Assembly: GCF_001484965.1 (NCBI RefSeq)
Contig: NZ_LLYY01000014.1
Span: 33,278 to 97,277 of the forward strand
DNA from: Shouchella shacheensis
GTDB taxonomy: Bacteria > Bacillota > Bacilli > Bacillales > Bacillaceae_D
Direction of reading: 5' to 3'
DNA: 64,000 nucleotides
Shown: positions 37,083 to 45,673 of the stretch, one piece after another
Layout of the letters: every line of letters begins with the position of its first letter
Numbering within the stretch: position 1 is the stretch's first letter
Position numbers and translations under genes: made by a program
Notes under the pieces: model-generated
What the model saw: only the letters and a program-made list of their open reading frames with translations
What the model was told of the DNA's origin: nothing
Databases searched by the model: none

Positions 37083-37373
37083 TTAGTTTTGTTCGTCTTT
37101 AACTACAAGAACACGAATCACGTTATCGTTGATCTTAATCAAACGATTGAATTCGTCGAGCGCTTCGCCGTCAGCTTGTACGTTAAGAAGCACGTAAAAA
37201 CCGTCTTTGAAATCATTGATTTCATAGGCTAGACGCTTTTTGCCTTGCTCGGTCACCTTGTCGATCACAGCACCATTGTCGGTGAGCACTTTGTTGTAGC
37301 GCTCAATGATCTCTTTGTTTGCTGCCTCTTCTAGGGTTGGAGCGATAATGTACATAATTTCGTACGTACGCAT
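37083..37373 (-). CDS. rpsF: 30S ribosomal protein S6
   Basis: 96 residues from the ATG at 37373 (AAGGAGGTGA upstream), Met-Arg-Thr-Tyr-Glu-Ile-Met-Tyr-Ile. Single alpha/beta domain. First gene of rpsF-ssb-rpsR. The leader has a CGGAGC-type stem that may take part in S6:S18 autoregulation, though I cannot match the full consensus. Confidence 0.97.
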   Translation of the reverse strand: MRTYEIMYIIAPTLEEAANKEIIERYNKVLTDNGAVIDKVTEQGKKRLAYEINDFKDGFYVLLNVQADGEALDEFNRLIKINDNVIRVLVVKDEQN

Positions 37374-37452
37374 TCCAGTCACCTCCTTTTGGTCTAAACG
37401 GCTCCGTTTTAGGCGGAGCAAGGAGCAAAAGTCAATTTACTCACATTCGTTG

Positions 37453-37481
37453 ATTATAGCAGAATTCGATAGGCGAATCAA
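37453..37481 (-). promoter_or_regulatory. Promoter of rpsF-ssb-rpsR
   Basis: On the minus strand TTGATT (37476-37481), a 17-base spacer, and extended TGC-TATAAT (-10 at 37453-37458). The gap to ychF (37482-37737) otherwise holds a repeat remnant and the ychF terminator. Confidence 0.8.
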
Positions 37482-37654
37482 TAAGAGAATGGATCACCTT
37501 CTTTCACAAAAAGCTAGACAAGAGAAAAGGACATGAAAAAGAGAATGGTGTCTTACCGAGGAGAGTCTTGCTTGAGGTCTTACCTGAATACTATTTCGCC
37601 ACCGTTCGTCGATTTCCTTCATCTTTTTTAAGATCATTTTCGCCAATGGCACCA

Positions 37655-37700
37655 AAAGCGCAGGCGAGTCGAACAGAAACGCCAAGGTTGGAAGACCTGA
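37655..37700 (+). repeat. Remnant of a type A palindromic repeat
   Basis: AAAGCGCAGGCGAGTCG followed by a degraded TTGGAAGACCTGACA segment, that is, the first third of a type A unit. Confidence 0.6.
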
Positions 37701-37703
37701 CAA

Positions 37704-37731
37704 AAAGAGCCCATGAACCATCATGAGCCCT
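37704..37731 (-). terminator. Terminator of ychF
   Basis: GAGCCCATGA/TCATGAGCCC-type stem, with T residues (TTTTTG) following on the minus strand, just after the ychF stop codon. Confidence 0.7.
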
Positions 37732-37737
37732 TTCTCC

Positions 37738-38835
37738 CTATACATTAAAACGGAAGTGAATCACATCTCCGTCTTGAACAACATAATCTTTCCCTTCAAG
37801 GCGAACACGACCACGCTCTTTCGCAACATTCATCGAGCCCGCATCGACCAAGTCGTCATAGGAAACCGTTTCTGCACGAATAAATCCGCGCTCAAAGTCA
37901 GTATGAATGATCCCTGCTGCTTGCGGCGCTTTTGTGCCCGTACGGAACGTCCAGGCGCGAACTTCTTGCTCGCCCGCCGTAAAATACGTATTCAAACCAA
38001 GAAGAGAGTAAGCGGCGCGAATCAGCTGATCGAGTCCCGACTCTTTAATCCCAAGCTCCTCTAGAAACATCTCCTTTTCATCCCCATCAAGCTCGGCAAT
38101 CTCCGCCTCAATTTTGGCACAGACCACAATGACATTGCTGTTCTCGTCCGCCGCAAATGCCTTCACCGCCTGCACGTACTCATTGTCCGGGGAGACGAGG
38201 TCTTCTTCCGATACATTGGCCACATAAAGCACAGGCTTGCTCGTTAACAGATGAAGCTGCTTAACGATCTTTTGCTGGTCCTCTGTAAATTCAACGCTCC
38301 GTGCCGGTTTTTCCGATTCAAACGCGTCTTTTAGCGCCTCAAGCACTTCAAGCTCAGCCACCGCCGCTTTGTCCTTCGTTTTCGCTAGCTTGGCGACGCG
38401 CCCGATGCGTTTATCAACGGTATCAAGATCGGCCAGAATTAACTCCAGATTGATCACTTCAATGTCGTTAAGAGGATTGACCCCACCAGAGACATGGGTG
38501 ATGTTGTCATCGGCAAAGCAGCGAACAACATGGGAGATCGCATCGACCTGACGAATGTGAGAAAGAAATTGGTTTCCAAGCCCTTCCCCTTTGCTCGCCC
38601 CCTCGACAATCCCGGCAATATCAGTGAACTCAAACGCCGTAGGAATCGTTTTTTTGGGTTGGACAAGCGCGGTTAGCTTGTCCAACCGCTCATCCGGCAC
38701 CTCGACAATTCCGACGTTTGGATCAATGGTGCAAAATGGATAGTTGGCGGACTCTGCCCCCGCCTGCGTGATTGCATTAAATAACGTCGATTTCCCTACA
38801 TTGGGCAACCCGACAATTCCTGTTGTTAAAGCCAT
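37738..38835 (-). CDS. ychF: Redox-regulated ATPase YchF
   Basis: 365 residues. Obg-type G domain with Gly-Leu-Pro-Asn-Val-Gly-Lys-Ser-Thr, a helical insertion and a C-terminal TGS domain (Phe-Thr-Ala-Gly-Glu ... Gly-Asp-Val-Ile-His-Phe-Arg-Phe-Asn-Val). The NKxD motif is replaced (Asn-Val-Ser-Glu), the reason the family prefers ATP. Ribosome-associated; called yyaF/engD in other species. Confidence 0.96.
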   Translation of the reverse strand: MALTTGIVGLPNVGKSTLFNAITQAGAESANYPFCTIDPNVGIVEVPDERLDKLTALVQPKKTIPTAFEFTDIAGIVEGASKGEGLGNQFLSHIRQVDAISHVVRCFADDNITHVSGGVNPLNDIEVINLELILADLDTVDKRIGRVAKLAKTKDKAAVAELEVLEALKDAFESEKPARSVEFTEDQQKIVKQLHLLTSKPVLYVANVSEEDLVSPDNEYVQAVKAFAADENSNVIVVCAKIEAEIAELDGDEKEMFLEELGIKESGLDQLIRAAYSLLGLNTYFTAGEQEVRAWTFRTGTKAPQAAGIIHTDFERGFIRAETVSYDDLVDAGSMNVAKERGRVRLEGKDYVVQDGDVIHFRFNV

Positions 38836-38877
38836 TTAGGCACAACCCTTCCTCTATAAAATAACGAACTCACACCG

Positions 38878-39122
38878 AAAAGCGTAGGCGCCCGGCTCAC
38901 GAGCGACAAGTTCTGGAGCGACTGCAGCATCAAGCCCGATTTTGGCTTGATCTGGCGGCGTGAAGAAACCTCGAGCGAGTGGAAGCCGCAGCTGGATCAG
39001 GAAAAGCGTAGGCGGGTCGCTCAGAAGTGAGGATTTTGGAAGGCCTGCACAAGAAATCCCGTTTTTGGATTTCAGGGCAGGACTGAAAAATCCCGAGCTT
39101 CTACCCGCCGGAGCTAGACATA
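38878..39122 (+). repeat. Two palindromic repeats, type B then type A
   Basis: Type B (about 38878-38998) has CACGAGCGACAAGTTCTGG and GATCAAGCC...GGCTTGATC; type A (about 39001-39120) has the TTTTGGAAGGCCTG core. Both share the GCGTAGGCG- beginning and the AGCT(G/A)GA end. They fill the ychF-DUF951 gap. Confidence 0.85.
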
Positions 39123-39160
39123 AAAACAAGGTCGAACGCGCTCGAAGGCGTCCTCCCTTG

Positions 39161-39364
39161 TCAGTCAGCCGTATGTTCTCGTTCTACCACTTTTTTCATT
39201 TTCTTGGAAAACTCTCGGCGGGAGAGTAGGACGCTGTGCTGACAGCCCATGCATTTGATCCGGACGTCCATTCCCATCCGTATCACTTTCCATCGATTCT
39301 CCCCGCACGGATGAGGCTTTTTCATCGCCACAATATCATGCAACGCAAACTCTTTATCTGCCAC
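39161..39364 (-). CDS. DUF951 family protein (YyzM-like)
   Basis: 67 residues with Met-Lys-Lys-Pro-His-Pro-Cys-Gly and a later Cys-Met-Gly-Cys: a probable zinc ribbon built from one Cys near residue 20 and a CxxC near 38-41. Length, motif and position beside ychF match B. subtilis yyzM. Function unknown. Confidence 0.9.
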   Translation of the reverse strand: MADKEFALHDIVAMKKPHPCGENRWKVIRMGMDVRIKCMGCQHSVLLSRREFSKKMKKVVEREHTAD

Positions 39365-39443
39365 CTCTCTGCCTCCTTGCTAAGCCTTCCCTGAGATTAT
39401 GCTTGTATTATACATGATTTTCAGCGAAAAGTGGAAGCCTGAG

Positions 39444-40472
39444 CTAAGAACGTCGTTTAAGAGCCGGGTGATGGGTGACCGGATAAAGCAGTACGGCCGC
39501 AACCACATACAAGTTCAGGACCCCATACAACGGATAGAGGACGGAAATTAACGTCGAGAACCCAAACGTGGTCAAAGGGGCCATGCAGGCAACGAGAAAA
39601 AGAGCAATTAACCAGGCAGGCCCTTGAATCGTTGGGCGAAACCTTGAAATTAGAGAAAAAACACCCGTTGTCGCCGTGGTATATATCGCTAGCCAGAGCA
39701 GAAGCGAAATGGCAAGCACCATCACAGACGGATAATGCTTGAGTATGACAAACAACGGAATTTCATAAAAAATAATTTCCTGCGCCACCGATAGAAGCGA
39801 TTCATTGTAGAGATAAGAAATCCCTCCCAGGGTCAATCCACTGCCAACGCTAGCAATGATGATCTCTCCCCTCGATTCGATCTTTCCCCCGATGGCGCCA
39901 AGGATCGCGATCACTGGCAAAATGTTTAACGATGTAAAGGTAAGCGCTGCGGGCCAATTATGCTGGAGGTCAAAATGAAAAGCAATGGGAAAATGAATCG
40001 AGTACTGATAGACGAGCAGCACCGCCACAAGACAGACAATCAGAATCGGAATCAGAAAGGCGTTTATTTTCGTCATCCCATCCGTTTCTCGGATAAACAT
40101 CAGCACCACTAAACACGAAATTAGGATGATCCCTGCCCAGGATGGGATCTTGTACACCTCAAGGGTGGCCCCTCCACCCGCCAACATGATGACGGTCACC
40201 GAAAACAAGTAGACGACGATCATGACATCATAGGCTTTGGCTAGTTTTTTTCCTAAAAGGGCTTCAAGCACAGGCAAATAATGCGTCGTCTTCTTCTGGT
40301 TCGCGATCAAAAGAACGACAAAACAGCATACGGTAAAAAGAATGGAAAATAGAATGATAGCCAGTCCGCTTTCCGCCCCAAAAAACTCCCATAGCTCACG
40401 CCCCGAGGCATAGCCCGCTCCAATGATGGTTCCAACGATTAAAAACATCCACTTTAATCCACTGCCCCACAT
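39444..40472 (-). CDS. YkvI-like multi-pass membrane transporter
   Basis: 342 residues from the ATG at 40472; a GAGGG lies upstream and the next in-frame ATG (40526) has a soluble, non-family start. About ten hydrophobic segments. The first segment, Gly-Thr-Ile-Ile-Gly-Ala-Gly-Tyr-Ala-Ser-Gly-Arg-Glu, is typical of the YkvI membrane family, distant relatives of amino-acid transporters of the LeuT/APC fold. Substrate unknown. It takes the place of other genes between yyzM and yyaC in B. subtilis. Confidence 0.75.
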   Translation of the reverse strand: MWGSGLKWMFLIVGTIIGAGYASGRELWEFFGAESGLAIILFSILFTVCCFVVLLIANQKKTTHYLPVLEALLGKKLAKAYDVMIVVYLFSVTVIMLAGGGATLEVYKIPSWAGIILISCLVVLMFIRETDGMTKINAFLIPILIVCLVAVLLVYQYSIHFPIAFHFDLQHNWPAALTFTSLNILPVIAILGAIGGKIESRGEIIIASVGSGLTLGGISYLYNESLLSVAQEIIFYEIPLFVILKHYPSVMVLAISLLLWLAIYTTATTGVFSLISRFRPTIQGPAWLIALFLVACMAPLTTFGFSTLISVLYPLYGVLNLYVVAAVLLYPVTHHPALKRRS

Positions 40473-40561
40473 ATCCCGTTTCCCTCGCCTTCGTATTCCA
40501 CATGTATAGAACCAGTTGAAACTCACTATACTGTTACTACTATGGCAAAGGAGTCCCGATT

Positions 40562-41218
40562 ATGAGTACAAACCTATGGCCTTTTCGCAAGAAGCCTCGC
40601 TCGATAAGAGTACATATGGATGACATACGCGTGGAAGGAGAACTAGCCGAAGCGCTCCTTGCCCAATGTGAGACACGTGGGTCCAGAGAGCTGGTGCTCA
40701 TTTGCGTTGGAACAGACCGCTCCACAGGAGACGCCCTCGGACCGCTCGTTGGCACAAAGCTTGCCACTGAATCTCTCTCCATGTTTCACGTGTATGGAAC
40801 GCTTGCAGCGCCGGTTCATGCCGCCAATATGGAAGAACGCCTCGCAGAGATTTCGGCAAAGCACCCGAATGCCTACGTTGTTGCCGTCGATGCCTGTCTA
40901 GGTCGGTCGCCCAATGTCGGATGTTTAACCTTAAGCGAAGACTCGCTTAAGCCAGGGGCGGCGATGGGGAAATCGTTGCCGACGATTGGCGATGTCAGTT
41001 TGACAGCAATCGTCAACGTCGGTGGGATGATGGACTTTTATACGCTACAAAACACACGGCTCTACACAGTCATGACGATGGCTGAAAAGCTGGCCAACGT
41101 GATAAGAACCGTCGATGAGTTACTTGTGAAAAGACAAGCGCGGCGTGCCTTTTTTTCCCTCCCTACAACCGAAATGCGCAGACGGGTTGCTCAGAAGCGC
41201 GAATTTTGGAAGACCTGA
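40562..41218 (+). CDS. yyaC: YyaC family spore protease-related protein
   Basis: 218 residues; AAAGGAG precedes the ATG. The Leu-Ile-Cys-Val-Gly-Thr-Asp-Arg-Ser-Thr-Gly-Asp-Ala-Leu-Gly-Pro-Leu-Val-Gly core and Val-Ala-Val-Asp-Ala-Cys-Leu-Gly are those of YyaC, relatives of the germination protease GPR made during sporulation. It is one of the few rightward genes on the left arm. The natural C-terminus seems replaced: the last 18 or so residues are encoded by a type A palindromic repeat that begins before the stop codon. Confidence 0.9.
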   Translation: MSTNLWPFRKKPRSIRVHMDDIRVEGELAEALLAQCETRGSRELVLICVGTDRSTGDALGPLVGTKLATESLSMFHVYGTLAAPVHAANMEERLAEISAKHPNAYVVAVDACLGRSPNVGCLTLSEDSLKPGAAMGKSLPTIGDVSLTAIVNVGGMMDFYTLQNTRLYTVMTMAEKLANVIRTVDELLVKRQARRAFFSLPTTEMRRRVAQKREFWKT

Positions 41219-41418
41219 CATAAGAAATCCGACCTTAGATTTCGTTGTCAGGACTGAAAAATCTTTAGCTTCTACCCGCCGGAGCTAGACAATCCCGAAA
41301 TGCGCAGGCGGGTCGCCCAGAAGCAAAAATTTTGGAAGGCCTGACATAAGAAATCCGACCTTAGATTTCGTTGTCAGGACTGAAAAATCTTTAGCTTCTA
41401 CCCGCCCGGAGCTAGACA
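41169..41418 (+). repeat. Two tandem type A palindromic repeats
   Basis: Units at about 41169-41290 and 41295-41418 are nearly identical (shared CTGACATAAGAAATCCGACC-type core). The first overlaps the 3' end of yyaC. The second ends two bases before the intron-like element. Confidence 0.85.
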
Positions 41419-41423
41419 AAACC

Positions 41424-42254
41424 GAGTAGGCGTAGCCATTACTGACTACGCCTCTCACAGATCCACACGTGCGGGTCTACGCATGTGGCTCCTCCCATAT
41501 ATCCCATCTAGAGACAAAGCTCATCATAGACAGATGTTAGAATGACAAGCCTAATGTCTGTCTGTTCGCTTTACGTCAGTGTTTTCGCTCTTTCTCTGTT
41601 TCTGTTTCTCCTGCGAGACAGATTCCACAAGTCGGTTAGCTCATTGGCAGTCCTTGCTCTTCTGTCGTCGGCGATGGACGGTGTACCCTTCTGTTCGACC
41701 CTGGCATCAGTCCTCTTTGACTCTTGTCCAGTTTCTGCCCATTTCCACAGACATCCGAAAGTCTACTCGCATTGATCTTTATGGGTCACGCCCTTCGCAC
41801 GGATTTCCTGGCTTTTGGATCAGGAATCCCAACGGCATCCTCGCACCGTTTCACTCATGTGCTGTCCTCACTTCTGTTGCCAGAAGGTCTTCGGCATGAG
41901 CTTCTTCACTACTATGGCGATCTCTGACTTCTCCCTCTCATCTCGATACCCTTGGCATAGCCTTGCGATATCAATACCCTTTTTGGGAAGCAGGAAGATC
42001 TCAATGGGTCACATCATACACTTTCACCCTAAGCCAGCCCTCCTAACACTTCGAGCCACCAGCCATTCGGACTTCCTGCTCTTTTGCACAGTCATCCGGC
42101 TCTCATGCCAACATGGGATATTCAGCTCTGTTCAGGGTTTTGCCTTCAGATCCTCCGCACGTGTCCTCACGGTCCACGCACTATCTGTTAGCTAGTGCTT
42201 CCCGGCTGTTCGGGCGCATTCGGGACTTGCACCCTATAGCGTATGTGCTGCCAC
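41424..42254 (-). mobile_element. ORF-less group II intron, probably class C
   Basis: On the minus strand the element begins GTGGCAGC after the T run of the cysteine desulfurase terminator. It has a domain I-like start (CTATAGGGTGCAAGTCCC, then GGGAAGCACTAGC). It ends with a domain V-like hairpin (GAGCCACATGCG...CGCACGTGTGGATC) and a domain VI-like hairpin (GGCGTAG...CTACGCC, then TACTCGG). Only about 830 bases separate the ends and no reverse transcriptase frame exists in any frame, so the intron ORF is missing. Class C introns are known to insert just after intrinsic terminators, which is exactly the position here. The domain V terminal loop differs from GNRA, so activity is doubtful. Plus-strand ORFs here are shadows. 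Confidence 0.7.
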
Positions 42255-42258
42255 TCGC

Positions 42259-42297
42259 GAAAAAGGGAGATGCTGTAACCAGCACCTCCCCTCGTTC
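42259..42297 (-). terminator. Terminator of the cysteine desulfurase gene
   Basis: GGGAGGTGCTG-GTTA-CAGCATCTCCC stem with five T following on the minus strand, immediately before the intron-like element. Confidence 0.9.
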
Positions 42298-42299
42298 TT

Positions 42300-43454
42300 T
42301 TATAAGGGAAAAGCTGCGTCAATCGCTGCCAGCGCATCTAGAAGAGCCTCTACTTCTTCTTCGGTCGTATACGGCCCAAAGCTCACGCGCACGAGTCCTG
42401 CGTCAGCGGTCCCGTAATGTTGATGGAGCCTCGGAGCGCAGTGAAGACCGGCGCGAACGGCCATTTGATAATGCTCGTCTAAAATCATCGCCACTTCCTG
42501 ACTGCTAATTCCTGCAAATGAAAACGCCACGACCGCCACCCGCTCTTTCTCACTTCGAGGACCGATAACTCTCACCGTTTCCATTTGATTAAGTCCCTTT
42601 AAAAATTGCTTGGTCCGCTTGGCTTCGCCCTCATGAATCGTTTCAATACCTAAACGACGAATCTCGGCTACGCCCGCACCCAGTCCGGCAATTCCTGGCG
42701 TATTCAGCGTTCCGGCTTCATAGCGTTCCGGCCACTCACCCGGCTGCTCGTCAAGTTCAGAAAGGTGACCGGTCCCGCCATGAATCAACGGGGTGAGCCC
42801 TACATCCCGCCTGCTCACAAGCACCCCTGTCCCCTGAGGCCCAAGCAACCCTTTATGGCCAGCAAAAGCAAGCAAGTCAATTCCGTCTCTTTCGATATCG
42901 ATGTCCACCGCTCCCGCTGTTTGCGACGCATCAACGATGAAGAAAGCTCCTTTTTCTGCGGCAATTTCGGATACGGCGCGCAAAGGAAGCATCACCCCTG
43001 TGACGTTGGAGGCGTGATTTGCGACAATCGCCTTTGTGTTTGCCGTCATGGCAGAAGATACCTGTTCTGAACGGATCAGCCCCGCTTCGTCAGGTTCAAC
43101 ATACGTCACTCGGACCCCCTTCGTTTTCTCAAGTTGCTTAAGGGGACGAATCACAGAGTTATGTTCGAACGCTGTGGCAATCACATGGTCCCCGGCGGAC
43201 AAAGGAAATCCCAATAGTGCCTGGTTCAAGGCCTGCGTCGCGTTTTGATAAAACCAGACGTGGCGAGGATGGGCGGCATTAAACATCCGAGCAATCGCAC
43301 CCCTTGTTTCCTCGACAACCATTCCTGCCGACCGTGCAAGTGCATGGCCACTTCTCCCTGGATTTGCGCCATACTCGTCGACAGCTTTCGCCATTGCCTC
43401 GGACACCGTTTTCGGCTTTGGAAACGAGGAGGCCGCATGGTCAAAATAATACAA
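42300..43454 (-). CDS. Cysteine desulfurase family (class V aminotransferase) protein
   Basis: 384 residues. PLP Lys in Phe-Ala-Gly-His-Lys-Gly-Leu-Leu-Gly-Pro near residue 200, His and Asp of the PLP pocket in Asn-His-Ala-Ser-Asn and Val-Asp-Ala-Ser-Gln, and a candidate catalytic Cys in Gly-Leu-His-Cys-Ala-Pro near 340. It belongs to the short cysteine desulfurase-like group found near parB in Bacilli. It likely mobilises sulfur from cysteine, but the acceptor is unknown. Confidence 0.9.
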   Translation of the reverse strand: MYYFDHAASSFPKPKTVSEAMAKAVDEYGANPGRSGHALARSAGMVVEETRGAIARMFNAAHPRHVWFYQNATQALNQALLGFPLSAGDHVIATAFEHNSVIRPLKQLEKTKGVRVTYVEPDEAGLIRSEQVSSAMTANTKAIVANHASNVTGVMLPLRAVSEIAAEKGAFFIVDASQTAGAVDIDIERDGIDLLAFAGHKGLLGPQGTGVLVSRRDVGLTPLIHGGTGHLSELDEQPGEWPERYEAGTLNTPGIAGLGAGVAEIRRLGIETIHEGEAKRTKQFLKGLNQMETVRVIGPRSEKERVAVVAFSFAGISSQEVAMILDEHYQMAVRAGLHCAPRLHQHYGTADAGLVRVSFGPYTTEEEVEALLDALAAIDAAFPL

Positions 43455-43548
43455 CGGTTCACCTTCTTTCTTCTTTATATTCGAAACGCGCAGGCGGGTT
43501 GGGAGGAGCGAGACAAAAAGAAGCCATCACGATGACGACTTCCACGGC

Positions 43549-44409
43549 TTATTCATGTTCCTCCTGCTGATCCACCAGCAGTTCTACTATACGTTCTAAG
43601 TCATCTTCAGAAAAATAGTCAATCTCAATTCTCCCTTTTTTCTTTCCAGGCTTAATAGAAACCGATGTCCCAAGCGTATCTCGTAAGCGATCCTGTCTTT
43701 CTTGCAAAATCGCAGGCAGTTTGATTTTCGCTGGCTTTGTTTCACGTGGAACATGCTCATTCAATTGTTGCACAAGCTGTTCAAGCTCTCGCACGCTTAG
43801 CTTCTGTTGAAGAACCTTCTCAAGCAAGACCGACATTTTTTTCTTCTGTTTCAGCCCAAGAAGCGCTCGTCCGTGCCCCATTGACAGTTTGCCGTCAGAA
43901 ATAAACTGCTGCACCATTTGCGGGAGCTGCAAAAGCCGCAAATGATTGGCAATATGAGGTCGGCTCATTCCTAATCGTTTTGCCAGTTGTTCCTGGGTGA
44001 CCTCCGTGTGCTCCATCAGCTTTTCATACGCAAGCGCCTCTTCAATCGGATTTAAATCTTCACGCTGAAGGTTTTCAATCAGTGCAAGTTCCATCATCTT
44101 GCTTTCATCAAACTCATGAATAATCACAGGCACTTGCGTTAAGCCAGCCTCTTTCGCTGCCCGGAAACGTCGCTCCCCCATGACGATCTCATAGCCTTTA
44201 ATGCTCTTTCGTACGGTTATTGGCTGTAAGATCCCATGCGTTAGAATGGAATCACTGAGCTCCGCGATCGACTGCTCAGAGAAAGTTTTTCGCGGCTGAT
44301 ATGGGTTCGGGCGGAGCTCTTTAAGAAGGACAACCTCTACCGCACCTTGTCCTTTATCCTCATGATCCGGGAAGAATGCCTGCAAGCCTTTACCTAACGC
44401 CTTCGCCAT
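43549..44409 (-). CDS. parB: Chromosome-partitioning protein ParB (Spo0J)
   Basis: 286 residues. N-terminal CTP-binding domain with Arg-Pro-Asn-Pro-Tyr-Gln-Pro-Arg and Gly-Glu-Arg-Arg-Phe-Arg-Ala-Ala (box II), central helix-turn-helix with Arg-Leu-Gly-Met-Ser-Arg-Pro-His-Ile-Ala-Asn, and C-terminal dimer domain. It loads on parS and spreads as a CTP-dependent clamp. A perfect parS lies inside its own coding region, as in B. subtilis. It overlaps the end of parA by 20 bases. Confidence 0.97.
   Translation of the reverse strand: MAKALGKGLQAFFPDHEDKGQGAVEVVLLKELRPNPYQPRKTFSEQSIAELSDSILTHGILQPITVRKSIKGYEIVMGERRFRAAKEAGLTQVPVIIHEFDESKMMELALIENLQREDLNPIEEALAYEKLMEHTEVTQEQLAKRLGMSRPHIANHLRLLQLPQMVQQFISDGKLSMGHGRALLGLKQKKKMSVLLEKVLQQKLSVRELEQLVQQLNEHVPRETKPAKIKLPAILQERQDRLRDTLGTSVSIKPGKKKGRIEIDYFSEDDLERIVELLVDQQEEHE
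43738..43753. promoter_or_regulatory. parS site inside parB
   Basis: TGTTTCACGTGGAACA is the reverse complement of the B. subtilis parS sequence, a perfect match, located within the parB coding region. Confidence 0.95.
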
Positions 44410-45163
44410 TTGCCACCACTTCCTTTGCTAGATCTACGTACACTTCTGATCCGCGAGACTTTGCATCATACAAAATGATGGGCTTTCCGTGGCTCGGTGC
44501 TTCTCCCAAGCGAATCGTGCGTGGGATAATCGTATCAAACACCTTTTCTCGAAAATATTTCTTCACTTCTTCAATCACTTGAATCCCCAAGTTCGTGCGT
44601 GCATCTAGCATCGTTAGCAAAACACCTTCGATTGCGAGGTCTGTATTTAAATGCTTCTGCACAAGTCGTACTGTATTAAGTAGTTGACTTAGTCCTTCTA
44701 ACGCATAATACTCGCACTGCACCGGAATAACGACGGAATCAGAGGCCGTTAACGCATTGATGGTAAGAAGCCCAAGTGAAGGCGGACAGTCAATAAAAAT
44801 AAAATCATAGTTCGTCTTTAACGGGGCAAGTGCTTTCTTCAAACGAACTTCTCTTGAAATCGTTGGAACAAGCTCAATTTCGGCCCCTGATAACTGAATG
44901 GTTGCCGGAATGACATCGAGATTCTCATGGACAGACGAACGAACCACGCGACTAGCTTCCGCATCTTCTATAAGTAGATCATACACACACTCATCCACAT
45001 CGCCTTTTTCGACACCAACCCCGCTTGTTGCATTGCCTTGCGGATCAATGTCAACGAGGAGTACGCGGTTTCCTAAGTGGGCGAGAGAAGCACTCAGGTT
45101 GATGGACGTTGTTGTTTTCCCTACCCCACCTTTTTGATTTGCTACAGCGACGATTTTCGCCAC
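44390..45163 (-). CDS. parA: ParA family ATPase (Soj)
   Basis: 257 residues from the GTG at 45163, the start matching other Soj proteins (Met-Ala-Lys-Ile-Val-Ala-Val-Ala-Asn). Deviant Walker A Lys-Gly-Gly-Val-Gly-Lys-Thr-Thr-Thr at about 11-19, Asp-Pro-Gln-Gly-Asn (Walker A') and Ile-Asp-Cys-Pro-Pro (Walker B). It works with ParB in origin segregation and regulates DnaA. Confidence 0.97.
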   Translation of the reverse strand: MAKIVAVANQKGGVGKTTTSINLSASLAHLGNRVLLVDIDPQGNATSGVGVEKGDVDECVYDLLIEDAEASRVVRSSVHENLDVIPATIQLSGAEIELVPTISREVRLKKALAPLKTNYDFIFIDCPPSLGLLTINALTASDSVVIPVQCEYYALEGLSQLLNTVRLVQKHLNTDLAIEGVLLTMLDARTNLGIQVIEEVKKYFREKVFDTIIPRTIRLGEAPSHGKPIILYDAKSRGSEVYVDLAKEVVANGEGVR

Positions 45164-45278
45164 ATCGGCACCTACTTTCGCTACAAACATTAAACCAGTC
45201 CAGTTTTATTCTATCATAAATTTTCATCTACGCTTATGAAAGTTACATTTCCTAAGAAAATAGCGTCTCACGATCGAC

Positions 45279-45650
45279 ACGAAAAGCGCAGGAGGGTTGA
45301 TCAGGAGCGCGAATTTTGGAGACCCAATAAACGAAATCCCGACCTTGGGTTTCGTTATTGGGGCGAAAAATCTCGACGCTCCTACCCGCCGCAGCTAGAC
45401 AAAGAAAAGCGGAGGTGCCCTGCTCACGAGCGACAAGTTCTGGAGTGACGGCAGGATCAAGCCTGGGTTTGGCTTGATCTGGCGGCGTGAAGAAACCTCG
45501 AGCGAGTGGGCGCCGCAGCTAGACAACCAGAAAAGCGCAGGCGGGTGAACAGAAGCGAGGATTTTGGAAGGCCTGGCAAGAAATCCCGGTTTTGGATTTC
45601 GCGTCAGGACTGAAAAATCCCGAGCTTCTTCCCGCCGGAGCTAGACAAAA
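45279..45650 (+). repeat. Three palindromic repeats (A, B, A)
   Basis: Units at about 45279-45400 (type A with CCAATAAACG variant centre), 45405-45528 (type B with GATCAAGCC...GGCTTGATC) and 45532-45648 (type A). They occupy most of the parA-noc gap (45164-45673). Confidence 0.85.
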
Positions 45651-45673
45651 AAATAACCCATCTAGCAGATAGA

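Noticed and set aside
40782..40797. Fourth parS-like sequence in yyaC (TGTTTCACGTGTATGG)
   Set aside because: The right half-site is lost after CACGTG; too many mismatches to the consensus.
41542..42508. Several rightward ORFs of 60-130 residues
   Set aside because: They are the antisense of the group II intron and of the cysteine desulfurase gene, with odd compositions and no ribosome-binding sites.
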